This document shows positions 43,932 to 54,870 of a stretch of 64,000 nucleotides of DNA, piece by piece. How positions within the stretch are numbered: position 1 is the stretch's first letter; the number at the start of each line of letters is the position of its first letter. Source of the stretch: Saccharina japonica (Eukaryota; Sar; Phaeophyceae; Laminariales; Laminariaceae); NCBI GenBank assembly GCA_008828725.1, contig MEHQ01000453.1, positions 52,310 through 116,309 of the forward strand, written 5' to 3'. Both the position numbers and the translations under genes were made by a program. The notes below the pieces were generated by a model that was not told the DNA's origin, ran no database searches, and was given only the letters and a program-made list of their open reading frames with translations.

Positions 43932-44740
43932 GTGAGTTCGAGGGGGAAAGAACGTCCTTCTTTTCGTTTTTTGTGTACAGTTTTTGCACAAAGGCGTGAG
44001 TCTGGGGGCGATACGAGTATATCCTTGTTTCGGGTTTTGTCTTCTTATTTTTTGTTCGCACAAGTGAGTCTAACGGGGGTAGATCGTAGTACACTCTTTT
44101 TCTTGTTGTTTTCGTCCTTTTTGTACACACAAGTGGGTCTAATCGGTGTAGAAAGTACTCCTTTTGTTTTTTTTTTCGTCGTTTTTTTACACACACGTCA
44201 GCCTTAAGGGGGAGCACAAAATTCCTCGTTTCGGGTTTTTCCGTCTTTTTTTTGCACGCAAGTGAGTCCAAGGGGGATAAAAACTTTTTGGTTCGGGTTT
44301 TTTCGTCATTTATTACACACAAGTGAGTCTAAGGGGGATACAATACTCCTCGTTTCGAGTTTTGTAGTCCTTTTCTTGCACCAAAGTAGCAAAAATGTGA
44401 GCGTGGGGGCGATAGGAAGTTACAGGAAGTTCTCGTTTCGGTTGTTGTCGTCCTTTTTGCACACAGGTGAGAGTGTAGGGGGGATATGTAGAAATATTTT
44501 TTTAAAAAAAACGTTCAGTTTTTTTTTTGTGGTACGTTTTTGCACGCAAGTGTGAGTCTGGGGGCGATACGAGAATGTCCCCGTTTCGGCTTTTGTTGTC
44601 CTTTTTTGCACGCAAATGTGAGTCTGGAGGCGATACGAGAAAATCCTCGTTTAGGGTTCTGTCGTCCTTTTTTGGCACACAAAAGTGGCGTCTAAGGGGG
44701 GCAGAAAGTCCTCGTTTTGTTTCGTGTTATATAACACTTT
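43932..44740 (+). repeat. Splice-donor minisatellite at the start of SET intron 4
   Basis: About twelve diverged units of 60-75 bp follow exon 4. Each carries a donor-like (CAA)GTGAGTCTAAGGGGG block, then a TCCTCGTTTCGGGTTTTG stretch, then pyrimidines and TTTTTGCAC. The first unit is the true exon 4 donor, so the exon-intron junction itself appears to have been amplified. Open minus-strand frames here (for example 44322-43924) are products of the repeat. Confidence 0.85.
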
Positions 44741-45164
44741 TTGTTTTGTCGTTCGCTCTCTCTATACAGTATACATATAGAGGGCTGCCACTACTGTGGG
44801 CGGTAGTGTAAGCACCGTGTGTGCAGCATTATACTGAGAGTGATCAGAAACTCCCCCCTTCGCGGTGTTTTCGTCCTTTTTTTATTTAGTCGTTCGCTCG
44901 TACCAATATACAGGGCTACCACTCTGGCCAGAACTGTAAGGCTGACCAGAAATGTAAGTGTCAGTTGGGTATTACTGGTAGTGTTAACCCCTTTTAAGAG
45001 ATAGAAGGGATAGAGCGGATATAACAGGTGCTTATAGAAGGGACAGGAGGGCTAGCGACCAAAGCAAATGATAACTTTCTTTGTGGTATCAACCGTCTAC
45101 CGTCTACTGTAAGCAAGAGCAGCGTCACCGCCCAGAACTATGATACGGGTAGGACAATCTTTAA

Positions 45165-45275
45165 AGGTTGCGCCCGTTCCGCACGACTGACTCCTTCCAT
45201 TGCAACCATTGTGACTCGCACGACTGACTCCTTGCATTGCAACCATTGCGACTCAAACACCAGTCTGTATAACCG
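45165..45275 (+). repeat. Short tandem repeat, about 39-bp units
   Basis: Units containing CGACTGACTCCTTCCATTGC and AACCATTGTGACTC repeat two to three times. Confidence 0.7.
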
Positions 45276-45801
45276 TTGTAGCATCCCCCAGTCACGCACT
45301 AGCCGTTACTACTGTTGTAACCGTCGCTTTTTATCCTCGATTTTCCCCTCGATACTATAATCAAGTCAATAAGTTAATCAACTCCCAAGAGGAATATTAC
45401 TTTTACCTGTTGACGGTCCTTCGTTGCATTTCCGGACAGAGTGGTACCAGTAGAGTATGCATTTGTGTCTTGTTTTATGTTTTCCTCCTTTGCCCCGGTA
45501 CACTCACTGCCTTCGAAGCCTCTACGAGTTTCTGTTTTAGGCCGTTTCTAACGGGCGAAAAACGGCAAATGAGTCAACGCTGTGTTTTACCATTTGGCAA
45601 ACAAGTTTCCACGATTTGGCCCAATTTTGTTAGGGGATTTGCTACGCCCCTCCTTCACCTGCAAGTTTGCAGAAGTTGACGTTTACTTGATTGCATTTTT
45701 TTCTTGTGGCTTTGTTTAGCACGACTTTCAACGGCCATTTCTGGACAAAACATTTTTTTTTTCCATCCGTTTTGCCTGGTTAAAGGCGGCCCTAATAAAC
45801 T

Positions 45802-45900
45802 ATTACGGGAGACCACAGTAACTGTATACACAAAAACCTATGTACTTCCGTGTGTTTACTAACAAAAAATGGTCCTATTTACTAAGGTCGCCCGTAATAA
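45802..45900. mobile_element. Family B inverted-repeat element copy
   Basis: Ends ATTACGGGAGACCACAGTAA and TTACTAAGGTCGCCCGTAAT are inverted; about 100 bp. Confidence 0.65.
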
Positions 45901-46027
45901 TAGTACCTCGTAGCCATTTTTGGATGAGGTTTTTGCGTCATATGCAGGTTCTGTGTGTATCTACTCTGTCTGTGCTGCTCTAGGTTAAGCATATGTCGCC
46001 AAAATGTTGTTCCTCTTGCCCCCCACT

Positions 46028-46130
46028 GATATCATATCATACCATATCCATACCATATCATGATCATATCATTATCACATACTATTATACCATATCATGT
46101 CATTATCATATCATATTATACGATAGGTAC
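46028..46130. repeat. ATATCAT simple repeat
   Basis: Imperfect ATCAT/ATACC repeats like those at 2195-2244. Confidence 0.8.
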
Positions 46131-46493
46131 ACATACAACCCGTGGCAAGCGCGATCGAAATATAAGTACTACACGCAACTTGAAAATATGAGTTTTGACA
46201 AAATCCCCTTTTTTACAGCTGGGCCTTTTCTTTGTATCAAATACATATTCGTATCATATTTAGTATTTACCATCCCTATATAGTGCCGGTGTGCGCCAGC
46301 CAACAACACCAGCACTGTAGCGGCAACCGGCACTACTCCGCACACTGCCACAACTGATCAATCCCATCTGTGCCAAGCGATCCATACAGACAGGCACTAT
46401 AGGCACTATAGAGGGACCACTGCTACTGATAATAACATTACTCTCCCGACCCCGGGTTATTTTCGGCGGTCCTCTAATCTCCGCACGGCTAAG

Positions 46494-46836
46494 GTACTTC
46501 GACTGCCGATGCAACCGCTGCACTCTCGAGCACGACCTGTCGCGAGGCTTAAGGTGCCCGCGCTGCCACAAAGGAGCCGTCTACCCTCCAAACCCGCTAT
46601 GGCACTCATCGTCTTCTGGTGCCAGCCGCGACCGTGTCTCGGACAGCGACCGTGTGTCGCGGGCCCGTTGTGACCAAACTCGAGGCGGTTCTGGCGAGGC
46701 GTTGGGTGTTTCGCCGTGCTTAGCCTGCGGGCTTGTGCCGACAGCGAAGTGGTTGGAGTCAGTGGAGAGGGTGGAGATGTACCTGGTGAGCTTGATGTGG
46801 AGCCTGCAGGAGCAATGGGACGCGCAAACGGCTAAG
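46494..46836 (+). CDS. SET-domain gene, exon 5: post-SET cysteine cluster
   Basis: Enters with one base after GGCTAAG, completing Lys, and leaves in phase 0 at GCTAAG|GTGAGG. The joined protein reads S-L-N-K-Y-F-D-C-R-C-N-R-C-T-L-E-H-D, then G-L-R-C-P-R-C-H-K-G and later S-P-C-L-A-C-G. The C-x-C-x2-C followed by C-P-x-C and C-x2-C is the post-SET zinc-binding pattern of SMYD enzymes. The spacing from the conserved Arg to the first Cys is 12 residues, as in SMYD3. The end (E-S-V-E-R-V-E-M-Y-L-V-S-L-M-W-S-L-Q) is a helix that begins the C-terminal helical region. Confidence 0.85.
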
Positions 46837-47004
46837 GTGAGGCATGTAGAGTGTGCCTTTTTCGTTTTCTCGGAGATCAAGTTGTTTCTTTTTTCCGCGC
46901 GGGTGTTGAGCTTTTAACGCATGTTCGAGGCCCTGGGCTATGGTCTTTGTGTGCACGTACTACCGCATACCTGGTATAGGTAGTACTTCGAAGTGTAACA
47001 CTTA

Positions 47005-47092
47005 TTAACCCATCCAGAACTGCAAAATGTATCCCACACTAATTCCAAGTAGTTTGCCCCCATATTCGTGGGACCAGTTCTTAAGGGGTTAA
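47005..47092 (+). mobile_element. Family A inverted-repeat element copy
   Basis: Complete 88-bp copy, from TTAACCCATCCAGAACTG to CAGTTCTTAAGGGGTTAA. Confidence 0.8.
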
Positions 47093-47449
47093 CAAGCCTT
47101 TTAGAAGTGCATAACGCCCGTTTGGGGGACTAATTACTGTGCAGTACTTGGAATTAGTGTCAAATACATGGTTCTGCACAGTGTCGAGATACCTATATAT
47201 TAATAGTAATAAGGGTTCAGATAGTACACACACACTTATACTGTAATCAAGTGATTTGAAGCTGATGTTGTCGACAACGGGCATGATATATATAGGGCGA
47301 ATGCCGAGCGACACGTCTATGAAAACCTTTCGACGACATCTTCCCAAAGCCACTACCAGGTACCTGATGTAATTTCGTTGGTTGTGTGCCCCCCGTTGTT
47401 GTGAGAAAAAATCATCCCAAGTTTATTTGTTTGTCATTTCAACGGGACG

Positions 47450-47660
47450 TTTTTTCCAGGCTGTTCATGGGTCAGGAGTTTTCTGAATCTCACGGGACGG
47501 GTCGGGTCAAGAGGTGTTCTAAAGCTCACGAGTCGAGTCGGGGTCATATTTGAAAACGAAAACAACAAAAACACGGATCGGTTTGAGTGGGGTGGAGTCG
47601 GGTCGGGTCAAGATGTGTTCAAAATCTCACCGGTCGGGTCGGATGATGACCCGTGACATC
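47450..47660. repeat. GGGTCGGGTCAAG repeats
   Basis: Three imperfect units with ACGGGTCGGGTCAAGAGGTG and CTCACGGG-type motifs. No coding frame was seen. Confidence 0.6.
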
Positions 47661-48008
47661 CAGGTCATGTCGCTAGGAACAGATCAATTGGCGATGGTTT
47701 CCGAGTATCCCCCATAGTAATACATATATAGTATATAGTCAGAACCCACAATAGACCCAAAAGCCATGTATCTCCCTGTGTTTCCACACCATATTCGGTT
47801 ATGATTGCTATAACTACTACGATATACCTGGTACGATATTACTATGTTCCCCCCTAATAGCGAGACAGTTACTACCGCCTTACCCCTTACCCATTTGGAG
47901 CTGGCTGAAACCGATAATGTTATGTATGTACGACCGACCGACCGCAACTGCTCCGTCATTGTGTGACTACCTGTGCCTTGTGTACGACGTTTTATTTTCC
48001 TTGTGCAG

Positions 48009-48175
48009 ACTACGGCCTACCTCTACGCGGCGGCCTCGTACTTGTTCTTGGATCACCACCTAATGTGCAGCGTCCACCAAGCGATGGCAAGGTTTCTGAG
48101 GCACGACCGCCGCACGTCGGAGGAGGCGTATCACCTACACCAAATGCTCGTCGTTTACAACACCATCTTCGGGAG
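48009..48175 (+). CDS. SET-domain gene, exon 6: helical C-terminal region
   Basis: Enters in phase 0 after CCTTGTGCAG and leaves in phase 2 at GGGAG|GTACGC. It encodes T-T-A-Y-L-Y-A-A-A-S-Y-L-F-L-D-H-H-L-M-C, then H-Q-A-M-A-R-F-L-R-H and A-Y-H-L-H-Q-M-L-V-V-Y-N-T-I-F-G. This looks like paired amphipathic helices of the TPR-like C-terminal domain found in SMYD proteins. Confidence 0.8.
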
Positions 48176-49029
48176 GTACGCCGTGTTATTGTACAGTAGT
48201 ACGAGTACACCAAGGGTACACGAAAAAACAAACAAATCGACACCCCACTTTTTTGTTTGAGTCCCAGACAGAGGGGGGTATACTAAAATCAAGTACAACA
48301 CAACTGAAAAAAAACTTGTTTTAGTAAACTTGTGACAAAAAACCGAAACCGCTGTTAATACGTAGTGAGTTTTCAATTTCGACCATGGCGGCGACTGTGG
48401 CTTTGTTTTCTCTTTTTTTCGTTTACCCCCGAGTATACAGTATACAGTACACAACATGCGGCCAAAAACATTTTGAATGGCTTTTACTGACTATTAGACT
48501 ATTAGTATACTCCTCAACTGAAGAACTGCCGAATAAGCCGTATGCCTTGCAAGGCATGCCTTGTCCTTGACCTCATTTTGTTTTGCAATATACGGTAATA
48601 ATTCGAACACTACCTACTACCTACGACAGGCCGGGGTTGAGCGTCCGTTTTTTTTTAGGGACTTGCTAATAATATAGAGATACTCACGTGAGTACCATAC
48701 TGTAACCTCAGAATTAAATACCACCCTTTTAAGGCAAGAACACGTCAAGAAACACAAGAAAACGTTGCCTCAGGCTGGATTTCTTATTTGAGCGTATGGG
48801 TGCGTTCCACACTCCCGGGTTTCTTATTTCCCTGCCCCATGGCGGAAGTACGGGCTGTTTTATTGTGAGTTGTGCCTAGTTTTGGCTAGACGTGTGGCAT
48901 CGCGTAGGTGATAGTAGTAGTAGTACTGTAGATCACACAACAAGAACACGTGCTCCAATGGTATCACAGCTTACCATGCCCCGGACAGATGAGATAGATC
49001 ATTCTTACTTGATGATCTAGATCCTTCAG

Positions 49030-49260
49030 AGTGGATGTATTTCCGATATCGTATGATTTGTATGATCTGTATGATCTGTATGATCTAGCTCGTGTTGCCG
49101 GGTGGGAACTGTATAGTTGGCATGATCTAGCACATGTTTTCTGGGTTGGAACTGTACTATGCAGATCCTGCCCAAACTCTCACAACGGCAGGCGAGGAAC
49201 TACCGGTACATGATCTAGATCGTGATCAATCTGTAGATGGTCTAGATCATGATCTATCTG
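49030..49260 (+). repeat. GATCTGTATGATC repeat family copy
   Basis: Contains TGTATGATCTGTATGATC and GTGTTGCCGGGTGGGAAC-type sequence, shared with 13555-13815, and ends with ATGATCTAGATCGTGATC units. Confidence 0.75.
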
Positions 49261-49609
49261 TGGATGATTTGTGAGTGGGGCAACTGAGTGGGCTGCAAAT
49301 ATCCTGCGGCGCGAGTTCCTATATAGCAACAGCCATACTACAGTATGTCGAATAACACACATCTGAACCGCTGTTTGGCTGTACTTTGTTGCTCTTCTGC
49401 TCCCTGCTGTTGCGATCAGGCCCACCAGATATATGGTCGACGGATACAAGCAGCTGGCCATGTCTCTGCTCTCAACGGGCCTAAACCCTGCGTGTTCACA
49501 GGTTCGACCTGGTTGTTTGGGTTGCCTGCTATGATACAACTGTCTACGTACACCTGGGACGGATCACCGAACCCCACTCTAAATAGTCTACATATTTCAG
49601 GGAAGATTT

Positions 49610-49865
49610 ATTCCGTATCTGTATGATATGTATGATCTGCATGATCTGTGTGGTGTGTATGATATGTGTGATATGTATGATATGTATGATTTGTATGATT
49701 TGTATGATCTGTATGATCTGTATGAGCTGTTTGATCTAGCTCATGTTGCCTGGTGGGAACTTCATAGTTTGCATGATCTACTGCTGTAGTACCTGTTTCC
49801 TGGTTTGGATCTGTACTGCACAGATCCTGCACAGCTAAAGGCAGGTTTGGATCCAAATGATCTAC
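49610..49865 (+). repeat. GATCTGTATGATC repeat family copy
   Basis: A longer array of TATGATNTGTATGATNTG units, followed by the same GTTGCCTGGTGGGAAC tail and CCTGCACAG block. Confidence 0.75.
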
Positions 49866-49960
49866 GTACTGTAGATAGTGACAAATCCGATGTCTGTTAG
49901 CCGTTGTTCTTGTTCCATGTATATGTTGTCCAGGGCAACGCACGGCTGATGAGTGCGTCT

Positions 49961-50242
49961 TACCGTAAAGAGCGTTGAGTTCGCGTTGGGGTGCGATCGT
50001 TTTTTCGGGGCTCGATTTCATATCCAGAACGGGAGAGGTTAAGTTTGCCAGTACCGAATGACAATACCGAATGCCAATACCGAACAAGCTGTTTTCGGAA
50101 AATATCTGGTCGAGAGCCTTCCGAAAAACACCTTATTCGGTATTAGCACCCGTACCGTTGTCGAGAAAACGAGCACTGCTTAAAAATGATGATAGCACCC
50201 CTGCGCGAACTCTTTACTCTTTACTCTTTACTCTTTACGGTA
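49961..50242. mobile_element. Hairpin element with TTACCGTAAAGAG ends (282 bp)
   Basis: Left end TACCGTAAAGAGCGTTGAGT, right end with ACTCTTTACTCTTTACGGTA. Both arms contain GAACTCnnnG-CGCAGGGGTGC-like sequence and inverted copies of TACCGAATA/TTCGGTATT. CTCTTTA is tandemly amplified in the right arm. A single arm occurs at 41310-41449. Confidence 0.7.
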
Positions 50243-50289
50243 GCCATACTTGCACCCCTCAAGTCTACAGTACTGCAGCTACTGAATAG

Positions 50290-50570
50290 CTCTGAATAGC
50301 TCTGAATAGCTCGAATAGCTCTGAATAGCTCTGGTGTGAAAAGAGCGAGCAGAGTTCGAGAGCCGGCGTTTTTATTGGACGGACGCCTGCTCGCTTTCAC
50401 TTGTTTTCCCAGAGTTAGGAAGTTACGTGAGGAAGTTAGGAATAGGTTCGAAAGTTACGTTACGACTTCAGGTTAGGCAGATCGGTTAGCAGATTACGTT
50501 AGAAGGTTACCTTACGAAACTACAATAGGAAGTTAGGCGGGGAAGTTAGTAATAGGTATTACACGCTTTT
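50290..50570. repeat. GAATAGCTCT and GGAAGTTAGGAA repeats
   Basis: Five GAATAGCTCT units (50282-50332), then imperfect AAGTTACGTTA/GGAAGTTAGG units to about 50565. Confidence 0.75.
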
Positions 50571-50897
50571 TATCAGGCCAGTCGGGAAGAAACAGGCTCC
50601 ATATAACTACAACATATGGTGTGCGTCACGCTTGGGACTTTCTGTAGTACCGCCTATTTATTGGAAACCGTCATACCTTGGGATCACCAGTGCATCTTAC
50701 AGTAGTTTGCATCTCCCGTCCACTTGCTATCTTGTTTTGTCTCCCTCAACCAACCTATAGCAGGTGGCCCACGACAACTGGATCCCCCCACCCGCCGGCC
50801 GCTGCGGGACCTACACAGGTCTTGTGCAAACCCCGCCCCCCCGCTGCCGTGTCCGTAGCATCGGGGCGCCACCCGCGCCCCCTTCTACCGCCGACAG

Positions 50898-51228
50898 TTG
50901 CGCCCATCGCGTTCATGGTGGCGGTGTTGAGACTCGTTCTCATGCCGGGACGGGTCTGAAAATAGGGGCGGGAGTGGGAGGGGTGGACGATGATTGCGTC
51001 ATTTGCCATAGGAGGCATGGTGACGTATACGGTTCCGCGTGTGGCGAGGACCGTGGTGTAGAAGGGCGGGAGTCGCGGCCGAGGGATTGTCCGGAGGAGG
51101 ACGATCGGTCCGTGTGCTTCGAGGATTGCCAGGGGGCGTTGCGGAAGGCGATCCAAGTTTTGTCGGCGATAGTAGGTAGCAATGCAAAGGAGGTGTTAAA
51201 GTCGTGCGAGAAGTTGGAGGAAACGCAG
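50898..51228 (+). CDS. SET-domain gene, exon 7 (candidate)
   Basis: Enters in phase 2 after CCGCCGACAG, matching exon 6, and leaves in phase 0 at ACGCAG|GTTTAC. It starts S-C-A-H-R-V-H-G-G-G-V-E-T, has a Cys-containing linker (D-D-D-C-V-I-C-H-R-R-H), and ends with helices: C-Q-G-A-L-R-K-A-I-Q-V-L-S-A-I-V-G-S, then S-C-E-K-L-E-E-T-Q. The A-L-x-K-A-I-x-V-L-x-x-I-V-G pattern recalls the terminal helices of SMYD proteins. A different acceptor at 50763 would put the start in another frame that ends at 50959; the listed model was chosen for phase and for its helical end. Confidence 0.5.
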
Positions 51229-51254
51229 GTTTACATCGCGGGAGTTTAGTGTGG

Positions 51255-51990
51255 GAATGTTTGACGCGTGATCCACGTTGGTGTTGCTCTGGAGGGGTGG
51301 GGTGGTGTTGCGCTGGAGGGATCTGTTCCTATTGTAGTAGTGCTGAGCCGCTATTAGGGTATGTACGTCAGGGATTGCAATTAGGGGTGATGCAACACTT
51401 TTTCGCCCAAACGTTCGTCACTGACCGAGCGCCTCAACTCTCAAACTACCCAATATATTTTGATCCTACGTGTAACTCTCAAACTTTATATAAATGTGTT
51501 TGACAGAGGCCTATAGCCCGTGCGATGATCGTGTATCGGGCTTGAGGTTTCGACTTTTCTCGAAGGCGGTTTTCGGCTTCCATACTATAATCAAGTCAGG
51601 AGCCACGGCAAGGTTTAGTTGCTATACCCCTACGTATAGCATGAGTCTGTTGCACTATTCATTGAAGGATATGATGGTGTTGCACTGCAGGGATCTGTTG
51701 GTGTTACACTATATAGAGGGATCTGTGGGTGTTGCACTATATATAGAGGGATATGTTGGCCTTATGCTGGAGATATCTGTTGGTGTTGCACTATGTAGAG
51801 GAATCTGTTGGTATTACTCTGGAAGGATCTGTTAAGTGTTGCACTGCAGGGATCTGATGTGTTGCACTATATACAGAGGGATCTGTTGGTGTTATACTGG
51901 AGGGGTATATTGGTGTTGCCCTGGAGATATCGGTTGGTGTTGCACAGGAAGGATATGCTGGTGCTGCTCTGGAGGTGTTGCAGAGTGTTG
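51255..51990 (+). repeat. GGATCTGTTGGTGTTGCAC minisatellite
   Basis: Units of roughly 35-45 bp with GGAGGGATCTGTTGGTGTTG cluster at 51275-51345 and 51640-51990, starting just after exon 7. Several frames stay open but no convincing protein results. Confidence 0.8.
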
Positions 51991-52739
51991 GTGGGTGCGC
52001 TGTTGATCCCTTGACGACTGCACCCACGCGTCGGAAGAAAACTACTTGGAGTTAGAGGGGGTCATTTTGCGGAAGTGCGAGTACAAGGGTTATGATAGGG
52101 TTGATAGTGATAGGCGTGATACAGTATAGGTCCGGGGAGTTTTACAAACTGTACTCGTTCTTACATAGATCCAGATGTTTACAACAATCTCTGGATCGCC
52201 GGCACGTGGTGGATGCACATACGTTTTTTGTCACAGATGACACCGACAAAAAGAAAACTGCAAGAGGAACATGCATCTATTATTAGTGGCAGGAGCAGTA
52301 CACGGTGACGCAAGAACATTTGGTTGCGGATACTGTACTGCAGACCGGGTGGGGGCGATTTGCGGTGAAAATCTACGATCGCTCCGCTGCTTCACGTGCG
52401 TACAGTAGCGTTGTGTTTGCATCAATTACATTGTGCGCTACGTCGTACGCGGCCAACCGGCTTTATGGTGCGCACTGATATACCCTGATAGACCTGGTGA
52501 ACTTTGTGATAGAACATGTTGTCCATTTCATTTTTGGGGTAGGTTTTTAGGATCGCGGTGTAAAATGAACGAGTTTTACGTAGCCTAGGGGCGCACACCG
52601 CTCTGCTCTATCTACGGGCGCCATTTGAAAGCGAAAAAACAATTAAATCTGCTACGACTCATATATCCAAAACGACCACAGTTGGACTACAAGTAAGTAG
52701 TCTATACTACACATTGAGAGAGGTACAGCATTTCCTCAG

Positions 52740-53509
52740 TGTCAATATGTCAACCCAGGTCTCTGAAACGAGATGATCCCGTTTGTTCTTTGTCGCGCTC
52801 GCACTTTCTTCACGCTCGTATTTTTCTCAGAAATAATGCTCATCAGTCGTATACGACAGACCAATGTTGTCGCAGATTGGCGATCTTAAGTTGGTACCGA
52901 CGATTTCAATGCGGCCCGCGGGGCTCAGCTACGAAATGCGGCAAATGTAGAAGAGCTTGCACTTCAATCAGTTCAAATATTCGTTGTGTTGGCTCAGCTA
53001 CTACTGAGTGGCTTGAGGGACCATGCCGTCCGTCGCCTTCAAGAAAAATTCACCACCCACTCGTGAAGCAGTACGTATTATCTATTACACTGTTGTAAAT
53101 AGTATACGCCGTAATAGTGCTGCAGTGTTGTCGCTCACACCAGTGTTGCGCCTACACTGTCTGCAGCACTACTATTAATACTACGAGTATTGATACGACG
53201 TGCTACGCCGTAATGTGGTCGCCTGTGTTTGGCATTTTTGCGAAATGCGGCGTAATAACTACCCGTAAATAACAATAATCCAGCAGTTACATACTGCAAA
53301 AGGTTTTCCGAAACCGGCGCGGCGTGTTGTCCGCGGATACGCGCAACAGATCGCAGAACAGACAAGAGGCGGGCAGGGCGTCTGACCATAATCAGGAAAG
53401 CTGCTACCTTGGCTGGGGCATAGCCAGCATCGTGGCGACACCCATCTTCACAGGCTGCCTCTAGAAGGTAAGCGCGTTCGCTCGGCGAGACGCAAGGTGC
53501 TCGAGCCAC
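52740..53509 (-). pseudogene. Degenerate minus-strand coding region
   Basis: The segment 53509-53410 reads V-S-P-S-E-R-A-Y-L-L-E-A-A-C-E-D-G-C-R-H, ending A-P-A-K at a good donor (GCCAAG|GTAGCA). Further along, short protein-like pieces in different frames (R-V-G-G-E-F-F-L-K-A-T-D-G-M-V, then R-I-E-I-V-G-T-N-L-R-S-P-I-C-D-N) are interrupted by stops. It resembles an old mobile-element gene or a broken spliced gene inside the last large SET intron. No family was recognised. Confidence 0.35.
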
Positions 53510-53834
53510 ATCGTCAGCGGAATCGCCGAATCACTCCACCCTCTTGCTTCTGCAACCGAAAAATTCCGTTGGGATCATCGTATTTTGACACGACGATCAA
53601 TTTCGGCATTGGCCAGATTACCTCGAAACACACAAGGGCATGTACGTAGCATAACCTGGTGCGTAACGTAGCGTGTAGAGCGTGGATGCAGCTTTCGACA
53701 CGCAAGATACCCAATGCAACGTATATGGCATGCTTCTCTCTCTTGCCCCGTCCTCACCCCTGATGGGCTGCGCGCGCCTTTCGTTTGTTTTCGCCCAGGC
53801 CTCACATACGCGTGATAAATCAGAAATATCTCTC

Positions 53835-54580
53835 TGCGACGAGGGATTGGATTGACGACGATCGAGTGACTGACATGGATTCGGTTCTAGAGGCTGCAAT
53901 TTTCTTCGTTGGCCAGCTGGAGCTCAGCCTTACGTTATTGGGGGCCTGCGCTTTCCCCTTGGTGTACTTCTGGCCGGCGGTGACTGGGTTTGATAACTTC
54001 GGTGGTGACGTGTCCGAGAAAGAGGACGCGATCGACAACGTGAGTGTGACCGACCATGGAAATAATAGTGGGAATGGTTGACTACTGCACGCGGGAAGCC
54101 CTGCCTGTCTGTGCCTTGCGGATTGATTCCATCTTAAACCCAGTCACCGCCGGCCAGAAGTACACCAAGGGGAAAGCGCAGGCCCCCAATAATGTGATGC
54201 TGAGCTCCAGCTCGTCATAGAAGCAAATTACAGCCTCGAGTACGGAATCCATGTCACTCGATCGTCGCCAGTCCAATCCCTCGTCGCAGGAAATAATCCT
54301 GCGACGAGGGATTGGATTGGCGACGATCGAGTGACATGGATTCGGTACTCGAGGCTGTAATTTGCTTATATGGCGAGCTGGCGCTCAACCTTACATTATT
54401 GGGAGCCTGCGCTTTCCCCTTGGTGTACTTCTGGCCGGCGGTGACTGGGTTTAAGATGTTCGGTGGTGACGTGTCCAAGAAAGAAGACTCGATCGACAAC
54501 GTGAGTGTGACCGACCATGGAAATAATAGTGGGGATGGTTGACTACCGTATTGTACGCGGGCTGTCCTGCCTGTCTGTGC
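53835..54580. repeat. Three-copy repeat, alternating orientation, with a membrane-segment ORF
   Basis: A unit of about 200 bp occurs forward (53835-54070), inverted (54110-54297) and forward (54298-54560). The second and third copies meet head to head in an exact palindrome at CAGGAAATAATCCTG (54288-54302). Each unit encodes M-D-S-V-L-E-A-(A/V)-I, then L-G-A-C-A-F-P-L-V-Y-F-W-P-A-V-T-G-F. The hydrophobic stretch could span a membrane. The forward copies end D-N-V-S-V-T-D-H-G-N-N-S-G before a stop. Function unknown. Confidence 0.8.
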
Positions 54581-54581
54581 C

Positions 54582-54870
54582 TTGCGGATTGATTCTGGGC
54601 GGGTGGTGGCCGGCCTTATTTCCAAACGAGAACCCGTGATTACACACCATGCAGTTGACTTATTCCTACTCGTAATGCCTGCTTTGTGCATGATAGCAGC
54701 TGGAATACCGTATACAGGGCCTGCACTTTGCTCCCTTTCGGATTCAAGAAAATCAAACCCCAAACCCCAGTCGAAGTATAACGCGTTTCGCTTTTTGCCC
54801 ACGAAGCAGCGGCAGCGGCCGCCGGCCATTCTCGTATTCTCAAGATGTTCGTATGTGCTCTTCTGTTTCT
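54582..54870 (+). CDS. Hypothetical short frame next to the triple repeat
   Basis: An open frame contains V-I-T-H-H-A-V-D-L-F-L-L-V-M-P-A-L-C-M-I, then A-G-I-P-Y-T-G-P-A-L-C and a Ser/Lys/Pro-rich tail. It may be captured gene sequence belonging to the same duplicated element. No borders or family could be fixed. Confidence 0.25.

Noticed and set aside
43924..44611. Lys/Arg-rich minus-strand frames in SET intron 4
   Set aside because: They are translations of the donor-containing minisatellite and repeat with it.
52092..52286. Short plus-strand frame after the GGATCTGTTGG minisatellite
   Set aside because: No splice borders or recognisable motifs; the opposite strand is equally open.
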